The notes: generated by a model from the sequence alone, not told the origin. DNA of 41,695 nucleotides from an uncultured Lachnospiraceae bacterium (GCA_902774725.1 CACYJP010000029.1:1-41695), one strand, 5' to 3'; counted from the stretch's first letter, positions 31,874-40,645 are shown. Made by a program: numbers and translations.

Positions 31874-32953
31874 ATGATAAGCAACATTGATACACTTCTA
31901 CTTACAAGCTCTGAAAAGGATATCAAAACAGCCGCTCAGCTTATAATCGAAAACAAGCTTGTTGCATTTCCGACTGAAACTGTGTACGGACTCGGAGGAA
32001 ATGCACTCTCTCCCACAGCAGCTTCTGCAATATATGCGGCAAAGGGCAGACCTTCGGACAATCCACTTATCGTTCATATATGTGATACGAAGGCTGTTTA
32101 CGAGCTTGCTACGACGGTTCCCGACAAGGCTGTTCAATTAATGGAAGCATTCTGGCCGGGACCACTCACAATTATACTCCCAAAAAAGGAAATAGTACCT
32201 GACACAACAACAGGTGGACTAAACACCGTTGCGATACGTATGCCTTCGCACCCTGCTGCACTTTCTCTGATACGAGAAAGCGGAATATACATAGCAGCGC
32301 CGTCGGCAAACAGTTCAGGAAGACCATCTCCTACAACTGCAGAGCATGTCGCTGATGACCTAAGCGGTCGAATTGATGCAATCATCGATGGAGGAGCAGT
32401 TGGTATCGGAATAGAATCAACAATTGTCGATCTTACCTCAGATACTCCAACTATCCTGAGACCTGGCTTCATCACAAAGAAAATGCTTGAGGAAATAATC
32501 GGTCCTGTAGCTATAGACCCAACACTTATCGAACCGGACCCTAACCTAAGGCCAAAGGCTCCGGGAATGAAGTATACTCACTACGCTCCAAAGGGAGAAT
32601 TATATATAGTAGAAGCTGCTCATAAGGATACATCTAACGGTGAAGCTGCTCATAAGGAAATCGCTGATAAAATAATTGAGCTATATAATGAGAAAAAGGA
32701 GCTTGGCTGTAGCGTCAAAATCCTTGCGCCAAGCGAGCATGCAGGTTTCTACAACAAGGATGATGTAATCACAGTCGGAAGTCTTTCAGACGGAGTCACT
32801 GTTTCAGCCAGACTTTATGCCGCTCTCAGAGAATGTGACGCCGCAGAGGCAGAGTTTATCTATAGCGAGAGCTTTGAAGAAAATGAGCTGGGTGGTGCTA
32901 TAATGAATCGTCTGCTTAAGGCCGCAGGCCATAAGGTAATCTTAGTTCCATAA
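31874..32953 (+). CDS. tsaC: L-threonylcarbamoyladenylate synthase (Sua5/YwlC type)
   Basis: TsaC makes threonylcarbamoyl-AMP from threonine, bicarbonate and ATP, the first step of t6A. The N-terminal YrdC domain has FPTETVYGLGGNA, KGRPSDNPLIVHI and APSANSSGRPSPT. The extra C-terminal domain (about 245-359, after KAPGMKYTHYAPKGEL) marks the longer Sua5 type. GGAGA precedes the ATG. It closes the murT-gatD-tsaC unit. tsaB, tsaE and tsaD are in the same window but on the other strand. Confidence 0.95.
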   Translation: MISNIDTLLLTSSEKDIKTAAQLIIENKLVAFPTETVYGLGGNALSPTAASAIYAAKGRPSDNPLIVHICDTKAVYELATTVPDKAVQLMEAFWPGPLTIILPKKEIVPDTTTGGLNTVAIRMPSHPAALSLIRESGIYIAAPSANSSGRPSPTTAEHVADDLSGRIDAIIDGGAVGIGIESTIVDLTSDTPTILRPGFITKKMLEEIIGPVAIDPTLIEPDPNLRPKAPGMKYTHYAPKGELYIVEAAHKDTSNGEAAHKEIADKIIELYNEKKELGCSVKILAPSEHAGFYNKDDVITVGSLSDGVTVSARLYAALRECDAAEAEFIYSESFEENELGGAIMNRLLKAAGHKVILVP

Positions 32954-33091
32954 AAAGCAAAGAATTGATAACGAATTGACACATATTCGCTAAAACATCT
33001 TTATAATAGAATAGAAAACACTAATTATAAGTTATAATAGTAAGCATTAATAGTAATAATATAAGTATATGTATAAAAAAGGAGAAGTATT

Positions 33092-33514
33092 ATGATATTC
33101 ATAGGCTCAGATCACGGTGGATATGCATTAAAGCTTGAGGTTATCGAGCATTTAAAGAATAGAGGAATCGAAGTAACTGATATAGGCTGCGACAGCGAAG
33201 CCTCCTGCGACTACCCTGTTTACGCTAAGAAGGTAACAGACGCTATAAAGGACGGATCTGCTGATCTCGGAATCCTCATCTGTGGTACAGGAATAGGTAT
33301 GTCAATGGCTGCAAATAAGGAAAGCGGAATAAGAGCCGCTCTTTGTCATGACGTATTTTCTGCAAAGGCAACACGCGAACATAACAACGCTAACATCCTT
33401 TGCCTGGGTGCCAGAGTAGTAGGTCCCGGCCTTGCACTTATGATTATCGATACATTTATCGATACTTCATTTTCTCATGACGAAAGACACATCAGAAGAA
33501 TAAGCATGTACTAA
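33092..33514 (+). CDS. rpiB: Ribose-5-phosphate isomerase B
   Basis: Interconverts ribose-5-phosphate and ribulose-5-phosphate. GSDHGGYALK at the N-terminus, CDYPVYAKKV, ICGTGIGMSMAANK and REHNNANILCLGARV are the family markers. The length (140) is usual. AAGGAG precedes the ATG. A TTGACA (32976-32981) and TATAAT (33002-33007) pair lies upstream but with a 20-bp spacer, so that promoter is uncertain. No T-tract terminator for the plus strand is evident. Confidence 0.95.
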   Translation: MIFIGSDHGGYALKLEVIEHLKNRGIEVTDIGCDSEASCDYPVYAKKVTDAIKDGSADLGILICGTGIGMSMAANKESGIRAALCHDVFSAKATREHNNANILCLGARVVGPGLALMIIDTFIDTSFSHDERHIRRISMY

Positions 33515-33554
33515 AATAAATACGTACTTAAATAATATATACTAAATAAGCATT

Positions 33555-33587
33555 AAAAAAGAGCTCTGGAGTTTACTCTAGAGCTCT
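33555..33587 (-). terminator. Terminator after mecA
   Basis: AGAGCTCTGGAGT (33560-33572) pairs with ACTCTAGAGCTCT (33575-33587) through 13 bp with one G-T pair. A T6 tract follows on the minus strand. The stop codon of the gene lies inside the stem. Confidence 0.85.
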
Positions 33588-34270
33588 GCTAATGTCTGAA
33601 GTGCGTTATCTCTTATAACAAGTCGATAATGTTCATCCATATAATACTTCGTTGCATAATTGAAATCATAAGGCTTTCCGAATTCCCTCAGCTGTCTGCA
33701 CAGGAGTCTGAATTCATTATCCGTATTGTTATTATGCGACGCAACCAGGAAGTAGGTTACATCATCCGGTGTTATATAGAGTGTATTGTTACTGTCATAG
33801 AAGTTCTCTGTCTTCTTTGCAACAGTGATTATCTTTTCAATATCTGTAAATGTATAGATAACGTACGGAAGCAGGTTATCTTTTTTACTTTCCTGCTCTT
33901 TCGGCGGTTCAATCGTTACTTCAGGCTTTTCTTTTCTGGACGATGAAAGCAGCTCGATGTTCTGCTTCAGACCTTCCTTAAGCTTCTGGATATATTCATA
34001 CTTCGGATCTATCTCAGCGCCCTCCTCAAGCTTGGTCACCAAAAATACCATACATTCCTGATCAACCTGCATAGCTTCAACAACCAGAGGAGCACTCTCC
34101 GGTTCAAATCCGAACTCATCCTTTGCACGATTCATAAGCATTTTGAGAAGCTCATCTGCTTTTCCCGACTTATTACCGGCGATATCAGATATATCTATAT
34201 CATTGTCCTCCAGCTCCTGCCTCCACACAGTGAAGCGCATCTGGTTTTCACTAAGTCTCTCTATCTTCAT
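33578..34270 (-). CDS. mecA: Adaptor protein MecA family
   Basis: MecA proteins deliver substrates to the ClpC/ClpP protease in Gram-positives. The N-terminal MKIERLSENQMRFTVWRQELEDNDI and the C-terminal region YVIYTFTDIEKIITVAKK to YFLVASHNN match the family. The middle (about 105-145) is a Lys/Glu linker. I place the start at the ATG at 34268-34270, 7 bp after GGAG; an in-frame start nine codons upstream precedes that site. Its target here is unknown, since no competence or sporulation genes other than ricT are in view. Confidence 0.88.
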   Translation of the reverse strand: MKIERLSENQMRFTVWRQELEDNDIDISDIAGNKSGKADELLKMLMNRAKDEFGFEPESAPLVVEAMQVDQECMVFLVTKLEEGAEIDPKYEYIQKLKEGLKQNIELLSSSRKEKPEVTIEPPKEQESKKDNLLPYVIYTFTDIEKIITVAKKTENFYDSNNTLYITPDDVTYFLVASHNNNTDNEFRLLCRQLREFGKPYDFNYATKYYMDEHYRLVIRDNALQTLAEL

Positions 34271-34573
34271 ACATTTCTCCAATTTTGAGTATCGCAATGT
34301 ATCAATAATTCATACCTATCCACGTATTTATGTAATTGTAGCACATATTTTTTATACGTAAAGAGAAAATTTAAGAATTCACATATTCTTCTTGATAAAC
34401 AAAGAGGCATCTGTTAATATATTCTCACATCATGCGAATCCGTAGTTTTCATAGCCGTTTCAGGCAATTTCCCCGAATATAAAAACTACAAAACTCTTTA
34501 GTGTGCAAATTAACATCACAGACAAATTCCGTCCTATGGACTTTGGTTTCTTGCGCCTAGAGGAACGTAACTA

Positions 34574-34603
34574 TTGACTAACAAACAACATATAGGATAT
34601 AAC
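34574..34603 (+). promoter_or_regulatory. Orphan sigma-A-like promoter with no gene downstream
   Basis: TTGACT (34574-34579) and TATAAC (34598-34603) are 18 bp apart on the plus strand. No plus-strand ORF follows before the hairpin and T-rich segment at 34644-34675. Confidence 0.35.
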
Positions 34604-34609
34604 ATTTTG

Positions 34610-34675
34610 ACGAACTATATGGGATCCCAACCCGTATATAACAAAAGAGCATGCCGAGTTCGACATGCTCTTTCT
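34610..34675 (+). ncRNA. Candidate small RNA, two hairpins
   Basis: If the promoter just upstream is active, a transcript of about 65 nt would contain a stem TATATGGG/CCCGTATA (34616-34623/34631-34638, one G-U pair) and end in the hairpin AAAGAGCATG/CATGCTCTTT with TTTCTT. There is no ORF. This is a prediction from structure and signals only. The rest of 34271-34694 shows no gene. Confidence 0.2.
34644..34673 (-). terminator. Terminator after the ferredoxin gene
   Basis: AAAGAGCATG (34644-34653) pairs with CATGCTCTTT (34664-34673). On the minus strand the stem is followed by TGTT. The core AGCATGTC...ACTCG.CATGCT is shared with the hairpin at 13519-13550. Confidence 0.75.
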
Positions 34676-34694
34676 TGATATCTAATTCAACTAA

Positions 34695-34865
34695 TTAGCC
34701 CTCTTCGATTGCACTAACAGGGCAGTTTCCAGCACATGCGCCGCATGAGATACATGAATCAGCATCGATAACGAACTGTCCATCTCCCTCTGAAATAGCT
34801 CCAACTGGGCAGTTACCTGCGCAAGTTCCGCATGAGATACATGAATCTGAAATTACATATGCCAT
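34695..34865 (-). CDS. Clostridial 2[4Fe-4S] ferredoxin
   Basis: A 56-residue protein with two C-x2-C-x2-C-x3-C motifs: Cys9, 12, 15, 19 and Cys38, 41, 44, 48. This is the classic small electron carrier for pyruvate:ferredoxin oxidoreductase, hydrogenase and related enzymes. The start has AAGGAGG 8 bp upstream; an earlier in-frame codon lies upstream of this site and is rejected. A promoter is at 34909-34938, and the terminator at 34644-34673 makes it monocistronic. Confidence 0.95.
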   Translation of the reverse strand: MAYVISDSCISCGTCAGNCPVGAISEGDGQFVIDADSCISCGACAGNCPVSAIEEG

Positions 34866-34908
34866 AGTATTATCCTCCTTATAAATGCATACTTTAACAT
34901 CTGCATGC

Positions 34909-34938
34909 AGTATACTACAAGAATATTTAGTTAGCCAA
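34909..34938 (-). promoter_or_regulatory. Predicted sigma-A promoter of the ferredoxin gene
   Basis: TTGGCT (34933-34938) and TATACT (34909-34914) are 18 bp apart on the minus strand. Confidence 0.55.
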
Positions 34939-34980
34939 CACAAACCTTTGTTTTTATTTTCTGCCCTTTATGGCTAAAAT

Positions 34981-35889
34981 TTATATATCTAACTCAGTAG
35001 CCTCGGCATATATATCACGCTTACTCACATCTCTGTCCTTTGCTACCTGCTTTATGGCATCCTTTTTGCTCATTCCGCTATTTATATATCTTAGAAGGTG
35101 GTCCTTTACGGAAATCCCTTCCCACTCAGCCCTCTTCTCTTCTTTTATAGCCTCTTCGGACTTTCCTTCTATTACAAGCACATATTCACCACGTGGACTG
35201 TTCTCATCAGCTGCGAAGTATTCCAGAACTGAACCAATCGTCGACTTCATGAAGCTCTCATGCTTTTTGGTAAGCTCCTTGCAGACCGTAATCCCTCTTT
35301 CCTCGCCAAGGCAGGCCGCAAGCTCCTTAAGTGTTTCCTTCAGTCTATGAGGCGCCTCGTATATAACCATCGTCCTTGTTTCACGGGACAGCTCCTCCAG
35401 TACTGCCTTCCTTTCCTTTTTATCAGATGGAAGAAATGCTTCAAATGAAAAGCGTCTTGTTTTCTGACCTGATGCAACTAGAGCATTCACAGCAGCAACC
35501 GCTCCCGGAACAGGAATTACGGTAATTCCTTCCTCATAACACATCTGTACAAGCACCTCGCCGGGATCAGATATACCAGGAGTGCCGGCATCTGTTATAA
35601 CAGCAATATTCTTACCCTCATGCAGCTCGGCTATAAGCTGCTTCGCCTTATCGAATCTATTGAACTCATGGTAGCTGGTCATTGGTGTTTTTATCTCAAA
35701 ATGATTAAGCAGCTTTATGCTGTTTCTGGTGTCCTCTGCCGCAATAAGATCAACCTCTCCAAGTATTCTTATTGCACGGTAGGTCATATCCTCAAGATTG
35801 CCTATTGGGGTTGCAACCAGATACAGGACTCCTGAGGAGCTTTCTGTTTTATTATTTTCAATTATTCCATTAACTGAATTAACACTCAT
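34981..35889 (-). CDS. rsmI: 16S rRNA (cytidine-1402 2'-O)-methyltransferase RsmI
   Basis: RsmI 2'-O-methylates C1402 of 16S rRNA. LVATPIGNLEDMTYRAIRIL, AAEDTRNS, VITDAGTPGISDPGE and VPGAVAAVNALVASG are family motifs in a tetrapyrrole-methylase-type fold. The C-terminal 60 residues (SVKDHLLRYINSGMSKKDAIKQVAKDRDVSKRDIYAEA) are the usual small helical domain. AAGGAG precedes the ATG. It ends the ispE-to-rsmI block and lies 95 bp downstream of trmN6. Confidence 0.96.
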   Translation of the reverse strand: MSVNSVNGIIENNKTESSSGVLYLVATPIGNLEDMTYRAIRILGEVDLIAAEDTRNSIKLLNHFEIKTPMTSYHEFNRFDKAKQLIAELHEGKNIAVITDAGTPGISDPGEVLVQMCYEEGITVIPVPGAVAAVNALVASGQKTRRFSFEAFLPSDKKERKAVLEELSRETRTMVIYEAPHRLKETLKELAACLGEERGITVCKELTKKHESFMKSTIGSVLEYFAADENSPRGEYVLVIEGKSEEAIKEEKRAEWEGISVKDHLLRYINSGMSKKDAIKQVAKDRDVSKRDIYAEATELDI

Positions 35890-35946
35890 AGCTTCCAGCT
35901 CCTTTTTATTACCCTCTTGCTAATCATTACTATATACTATCACCCT

Positions 35947-35990
35947 TCAACTCGCATCCGGCCCACTGTCAACTCGCATCCGGCTCACTG
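35947..35990. repeat. 22-bp tandem duplication at the trmN6 stop codon
   Basis: TCAACTCGCATCCGGC followed by C or T and then CACTG occurs twice head-to-tail at 35947-35968 and 35969-35990, with one mismatch. The right copy includes the TGA stop of trmN6. Confidence 0.9.
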
Positions 35991-36734
35991 CTTTCCATAG
36001 TATCTGAGCAGCTCCGGTGTATATTCACCATTTTCATCATACACGCTGAGTGTTGGGAGTATGCGGCATTCCCTTCCGGCCTCCTTGACTCCTTCTATAA
36101 GAACAAGGTTAGGTTCCTTAGTTATACTTGGCTGGACCAGCTGGAGTCTCTTAGGCTCAAGTCTATGCTTGACCATGAGCTCCATTATTTCAGGAAGACG
36201 CGTAGGTCTATGAACCATTGTAAATGTACCACCCGTCTTCAGCAGATAAAAGCCTGCCTTTATAACATCCTCGAGTGTTGCTGTAACCTCGTGCTTTGAG
36301 AGATATACTGTATCCGCCATGCTTTTAAGTCCGGTATTTTCCTTCATGTAAGGCGGGTTAGTGGTAACTGCACCAAAGCTGGCCGGCTTAAAGAGCTCCT
36401 TAACCTGTCTCAGGTCTCCTTCAACTATCCTGCAGCTGTCAGTTACCTGATTCAGCATTACACTTCTTTTTGCCATATCCGCCATCTCAGGCTGTATCTC
36501 AAGTCCGGTCCAGCTACGTCCTTTACTCTTAGCCGCTAAGAGAAGTGGAACAACTCCCGTTCCGGTTCCCAGATCAATAACATCCGCTCCGGGCTTTATC
36601 CCTGCAAAGTTTGCAAGAAGCACAGCATCCATTCCGAAACAGAAACAAAATGGGTTCTGTATAATACGGAACCCATTTATCTCCAAGTCATCTATTCTTT
36701 CAGATTCTTTTAGAAGAACTTTTTCATCTGACAT
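35985..36734 (-). CDS. trmN6: tRNA1(Val) A37 N6-methyltransferase-like protein
   Basis: A class I SAM-dependent methyltransferase of the TrmN6/YfiC group. VIDLGTGTGVVPLLLA is the SAM motif and TTNPPYMKE the N6-adenine catalytic motif. The N-terminal NGFRIIQNPFCFCFGMDAVLLANF is typical of the group. The start is the second of two close ATG codons (36732-36734), 7 bp after GAGG. It follows ricT by 13 bp. RNA target assignment follows the family and is not proved by the sequence. Confidence 0.9.
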   Translation of the reverse strand: MSDEKVLLKESERIDDLEINGFRIIQNPFCFCFGMDAVLLANFAGIKPGADVIDLGTGTGVVPLLLAAKSKGRSWTGLEIQPEMADMAKRSVMLNQVTDSCRIVEGDLRQVKELFKPASFGAVTTNPPYMKENTGLKSMADTVYLSKHEVTATLEDVIKAGFYLLKTGGTFTMVHRPTRLPEIMELMVKHRLEPKRLQLVQPSITKEPNLVLIEGVKEAGRECRILPTLSVYDENGEYTPELLRYYGKQ

Positions 36735-36747
36735 AATCATGCCTCAA

Positions 36748-37674
36748 TTAATCATCATTAAGCTTTGACTTTGATTCTTTCTTTTCCAAAGCCTCAAGTG
36801 CCTCAAGCTCTTTCTCTTCTCTGCTCTTCGGTGCGCGATCCTTCTTATCATTTCTCTTACGAGGCTTGAACTTCAGATCCTCAACCTTGTATTCAACAGC
36901 GTCCTTGTTGCCCTCCTCATCAGTTACGATGATTCTGACTGTCTGACGCATAACATTTACGGAATCAACCTTTCCTGTCACTCCATCAAGAGCAGTTATA
37001 GAATCACCCACACCAGGCATCTTGGAATTCAGATATTCATATGCCTCCTGCTCATACTTGAGACAGCACATCAGCCTTCCGCAAACTCCGGATATCTTTG
37101 TAGGATTAAGAGAAAGATTCTGCTCCTTTGCCATCTTTATAGAAACAGGAATGAATTCTGAGAGGTAGCTGTGGCAGCAGAGCTCTCTTCCACACATTCC
37201 GATACCGCCGGATATCTTGGCCTCATCTCTGACACCTATCTGTCTTAGCTCGATTCTTGTCTTAAATACTGATGCAAGATCTCGAACAAGCTCACGGAAA
37301 TCAACTCTTCCATCAGCTGTGAAGTAGAAAAGAACCTTTCCGCCATCAAATGTATACTCAGCCGATATCAGTTTCATATCCAGTCCGTGCTCTTTTATCT
37401 TTTCTCCACATTTTACAAATGCTTCTTTAGATTTCGCGAGATTTGTTTCGTGACGATTTCTATCCTCGTCTGTTGCAATTCTTATAATAGGTCTGAGTCC
37501 GCTGATTCTCTTTGGATCATCTATCTCTCGACGGCCGAGAACACATTTTCCAAACTCAACACCTCTTGCAGTTTCAACTACAACATCTGTTCCGACCTGA
37601 ACCAGATAGTCCAGCGGATCAAAAAAGTATATCTTACCATTAGGCCTGAACCTAACGCCAATCACTTCCTTCAT
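36748..37674 (-). CDS. ricT: PSP1 domain protein RicT (YaaT)
   Basis: RicT is part of the RicA/F/T complex that promotes RNase Y-dependent mRNA processing and, in Bacillus, sporulation and competence. The PSP1 signature is present, with conserved Cys clusters CGRELCCHS and CGRLMCC that in relatives bind a [4Fe-4S] cluster. Length 308 is slightly longer than usual because of a Lys/Glu-rich tail (KPRKRNDKKDRAPKSREEKELEALEALEKKE). Its ATG begins one base after the holB stop. Partners RicA and RicF are not in the window. Confidence 0.95.
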   Translation of the reverse strand: MKEVIGVRFRPNGKIYFFDPLDYLVQVGTDVVVETARGVEFGKCVLGRREIDDPKRISGLRPIIRIATDEDRNRHETNLAKSKEAFVKCGEKIKEHGLDMKLISAEYTFDGGKVLFYFTADGRVDFRELVRDLASVFKTRIELRQIGVRDEAKISGGIGMCGRELCCHSYLSEFIPVSIKMAKEQNLSLNPTKISGVCGRLMCCLKYEQEAYEYLNSKMPGVGDSITALDGVTGKVDSVNVMRQTVRIIVTDEEGNKDAVEYKVEDLKFKPRKRNDKKDRAPKSREEKELEALEALEKKESKSKLNDD

Positions 37675-37675
37675 T

Positions 37676-38665
37676 CTACACCTCTTTTAAAGTCATAATA
37701 AGCAGTCGCATGATGTCCTCAAACTTAGCCTTCGCATCAAGCCTCTCCTTTGCGGCAGTGATTGCCTTGGATTTAGCCTCGAGCTCATTGAAGGACAGAT
37801 AATTCGCCTGATCTCTGATGGTTGTATACTGATCATTAAAATGTATCTTATCCGGATTACCGGTAACCTTGAGTACAAGTATGTCCCTGTACCACATCAT
37901 CATCAGATCAAGGAAATCATTTATATTCATCTTGTAATTTTCGGCATGCTGAATAGTGCTTGTTATATCCTCCATATCCATTTCAAATATGTTGGACATC
38001 AGATCAACAACCAGATGAACAAGAGCCTCGTACTCTTCATTTGTTGCAAGCTTTATAGCCTTTCCGAGATTGCCCTGAGAATACTCTATCGCAAATCTCG
38101 CCTTATCCTCAGGAACGTTAAGAGTACCTACCAGATAATTATGAATATCTGTTTCCTTGACAGGTCTTGTCTGGACGCTGACACATCTGGACCTGATAGT
38201 CGGAAGCAGCTTCTCCGGCTGAGTTGTTAATATAATAACTATTCCATACTCAGGCGGTTCCTCGATTGTCTTGAGAAGAGCACTCTGCGCATCAGATGCC
38301 ATCTTCTCTCCGCCCTTAATTATATAGATCTTGTAGCGACTGCTGTATGGTTTGATATCCATCGTACCAACCAGCTCCTCACGGATCTGCTTAACAGGAA
38401 TGATATTCTTATCTTCCTCTGATTCTATATAAATAATATCCGGATGATTTCCACTCTCCGCCTGCTTACAGGATTTACACTGTCCACACGCCTCAGTAGA
38501 TCCGCTCTCGCACTGAAGTGTTTTGGCAAAACAATAAGCAAGCGTATTTCTTCCGCTTCCCTCTTCACCTGAAATTATATATGCATGGCTCACATGATCA
38601 GCCTCAATACTACTTATGAAGCGACTGATAATGTCTTCATGGCCTATTATCTGTTTAAAATCCAT
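37676..38665 (-). CDS. holB: DNA polymerase III delta-prime subunit
   Basis: Clamp-loader subunit. The N-terminal region HAYIISGEEGSGRNTLAYCFAKTLQC contains a degenerate P-loop: the Lys of GxxGxGK is Arg. This fits the ATPase-dead delta-prime role. A four-Cys zinc site follows (Cys52, 60, 63, 66). ALLKTIEEPPEYGIVIILTT and IRSRCVSVQ are standard markers. It lies between tmk and ricT, the conserved Gram-positive order, and its last codons contain the ricT ribosome-binding site (GAGGTG). Confidence 0.95.
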   Translation of the reverse strand: MDFKQIIGHEDIISRFISSIEADHVSHAYIISGEEGSGRNTLAYCFAKTLQCESGSTEACGQCKSCKQAESGNHPDIIYIESEEDKNIIPVKQIREELVGTMDIKPYSSRYKIYIIKGGEKMASDAQSALLKTIEEPPEYGIVIILTTQPEKLLPTIRSRCVSVQTRPVKETDIHNYLVGTLNVPEDKARFAIEYSQGNLGKAIKLATNEEYEALVHLVVDLMSNIFEMDMEDITSTIQHAENYKMNINDFLDLMMMWYRDILVLKVTGNPDKIHFNDQYTTIRDQANYLSFNELEAKSKAITAAKERLDAKAKFEDIMRLLIMTLKEV

Positions 38666-38710
38666 AGCAAGCCACCTCGTCTTTCCTTAGCTCAAGTAAC
38701 TCATCAACCA

Positions 38711-39343
38711 CTAAACACGGGCATCTAAAAGACTCTTTACCCTAACCTTTATAATACCACATATCTCTTCTATTGGTAAAGTCGCATCTATCGTTTTTAT
38801 TCTTTCAGGGAATCTGGCTGCCATCTGTCTGTAGCCCTCAGCCACACTCCTATGAAAATCAAGGCTTTCCTGCTCCATACGGTCGAGCTCCTTCTGATCC
38901 TTCTTACGTGCTATTCCGGTCTCAGCAGGAAGATCAAGCATAAATGTAACATCCGGCATATAGTCTCCTATAGCCAGCTTGTTTATCTCAAGAACCTTCT
39001 CAACTCCAAGCCCACGTGCCATTCCCTGATATACGAGAGAGGAGTCTACAAATCTATCACTTATCACTGCTTTTCCTGAATCAATTGCAGGCCCGATAAC
39101 CTCAGCAATCAGCTGGGCTCTCGCACTTGTATAAAGCATCATTTCCGTTACCGATGACATTTCCTTGTAATCCGGATTCAGTATCACCTCACGGATGTTC
39201 TCGCTGATTTTTGTTCCGCCCGGCTCTCTTGTGATTATTACATCATAGCCTTCCTTCTCAAGATACTCCTTAAGAAGTGCTATCTGCGTTGATTTGCCGG
39301 AGCCGTCCGGTCCTTCCATTGTGATAAATATACCTCTGCTCAT
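38711..39343 (-). CDS. tmk: Thymidylate kinase
   Basis: Phosphorylates dTMP to dTDP. The P-loop GPDGSGKST is at residues 11-19, TREPGG near 39, and SDRFVDSSLVYQG in the middle. Length 210 fits. AGGAGA precedes the ATG. It begins the tmk-holB-ricT-trmN6-rsmI set, which mirrors a well-known Gram-positive gene order. Confidence 0.97.
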   Translation of the reverse strand: MSRGIFITMEGPDGSGKSTQIALLKEYLEKEGYDVIITREPGGTKISENIREVILNPDYKEMSSVTEMMLYTSARAQLIAEVIGPAIDSGKAVISDRFVDSSLVYQGMARGLGVEKVLEINKLAIGDYMPDVTFMLDLPAETGIARKKDQKELDRMEQESLDFHRSVAEGYRQMAARFPERIKTIDATLPIEEICGIIKVRVKSLLDARV

Positions 39344-39382
39344 CTCATTCTCCTACTTCATACATTTCTATAATATTTTGGC

Positions 39383-40603
39383 TTATTCAGGGGTACTTAA
39401 CTCGCCGTCCATAAACTGCTTCACTCTCTGGGCCTCATCCGCGTTCTCTATCGGTGCAGGCTGCCAGTTGTTGACGCCACCTGTGTATATATAACAAGGA
39501 ATTATTTCCTCTTCCTTATCAACCAACTCAACCTTTCCCGCGGCATTATCTGAATTATTGCTTGAGCCATCAACATCTCTATGCAGCTTCAGATTATACC
39601 TGTATATAATTGTTCTGTTTGGCTTCGGATTGATATTTCCGCCAAAACAGAAGTTGCCGAGTGAATAAACTATATCAACATTGTTATAGGTTTCTCTTTT
39701 TCTAAGAACGTGCGGATGTGCACCTACGACAAGATCCGCACCACCATCGACAAGTCTATGACAGATATCTACGATCCAGCCCTCAGTCTCAAACTCTCCC
39801 TCCAGACCGCCATGGAAAAATACGACCTGAAAGTCAGACTTTCCCTTTGCTTCCTCCAGAAGATTCAGGATATTCTCCCCCTGCGCATAGCTGAACATAT
39901 TTGCGCACACAACAGAAACCGTATAACCATTCTTTTCAAAGTAGATCGCGTTACTTTCATCTCCCCAGCGAACGCCTGCATATTCAAGCGCCGCCTTTGT
40001 ATCCTCATAGCCCTGGGGTCCAAAATCGCCTGAATGATTATTGGCGATTGAAACCGCCTCTATACTGTTATCCTTAAAAACGCTCGCAAACCGCGCGGGT
40101 GATTTGAACCAGTAATTCGTCTCACCTTCCTTTTCCTTTGGAGAAAGGTTTTGATCACTAAATGCATTTTCGCAGTTGGCAACAGTCAGGTCATCATCCT
40201 CGAAATAACCAATTACCTTTTCGAAGAAATACGAGTTCGGATAGTTTTGCTCATACCAAAGGAGTGAGCCTTCAACAATCTCGTCAATATTGGTAGACAT
40301 ACAGCAGTCGCCGACAAATGACATCTTCAGTTCAAAGTCCGTCGACTCCTCTTCAGCATCCTGAGCAGTTGCCTGCATTGCTTCATCTTGTTCTTTGCTA
40401 TTTGAGTCTTCAGAAATAACACTTTCCTCACTCAGCTCGGATGCTGTCGTTTCAGCCAGTGTTGTCGTTTCACTCTGTGTATCTGTTTTATTCTTCGCCT
40501 TCTCCTTATCCTTCGAATCCAGAAAAAGGATTATAAAAAGCGCTATGTTAATTAGTATTAAAATAATAATAGTAACTATTATTACGTTTTTTAAACGACG
40601 CAT
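39383..40603 (-). CDS. Membrane-anchored CapA family metallophosphatase-like protein
   Basis: A signal anchor (residues 6-30) is followed by a Ser/Thr/Glu-rich spacer and a CapA-type domain (PGA_cap). Motifs are MSFVGDCCMS, TVANCENAFS, VSIANNHSGDFG, VVFFHGGLEGE and LVVGAHPHVLRKRE, followed by YSLGNFCFGG. CapA-like proteins are linked to poly-gamma-glutamate or exopolymer formation, but no capBC genes are here, so the role is open. AGGAAC and GAGG precede the ATG. The gene lies between ispE and tmk on the same strand. Confidence 0.88.
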   Translation of the reverse strand: MRRLKNVIIVTIIILILINIALFIILFLDSKDKEKAKNKTDTQSETTTLAETTASELSEESVISEDSNSKEQDEAMQATAQDAEEESTDFELKMSFVGDCCMSTNIDEIVEGSLLWYEQNYPNSYFFEKVIGYFEDDDLTVANCENAFSDQNLSPKEKEGETNYWFKSPARFASVFKDNSIEAVSIANNHSGDFGPQGYEDTKAALEYAGVRWGDESNAIYFEKNGYTVSVVCANMFSYAQGENILNLLEEAKGKSDFQVVFFHGGLEGEFETEGWIVDICHRLVDGGADLVVGAHPHVLRKRETYNNVDIVYSLGNFCFGGNINPKPNRTIIYRYNLKLHRDVDGSSNNSDNAAGKVELVDKEEEIIPCYIYTGGVNNWQPAPIENADEAQRVKQFMDGELSTPE

Positions 40604-40645
40604 GAAACCTCGTTCCTTTCAGAAAATCGCCATACAGATCCCGAA

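Noticed and set aside
32976-33007. TTGACA and TATAAT upstream of rpiB as a promoter
   Set aside because: Both boxes are good but lie 20 bp apart, too far for a normal sigma-A promoter. I left it out of the feature list and mention it only under rpiB.
37676-38665. Degenerate HolB P-loop as a sign of pseudogene
   Set aside because: Delta-prime subunits are normally not active ATPases, and the rest of the protein is intact and in the conserved gene order.
39383-40603. Poly-gamma-glutamate capsule locus
   Set aside because: Only a CapA-like protein is present; capB and capC homologues are absent from the neighbourhood.
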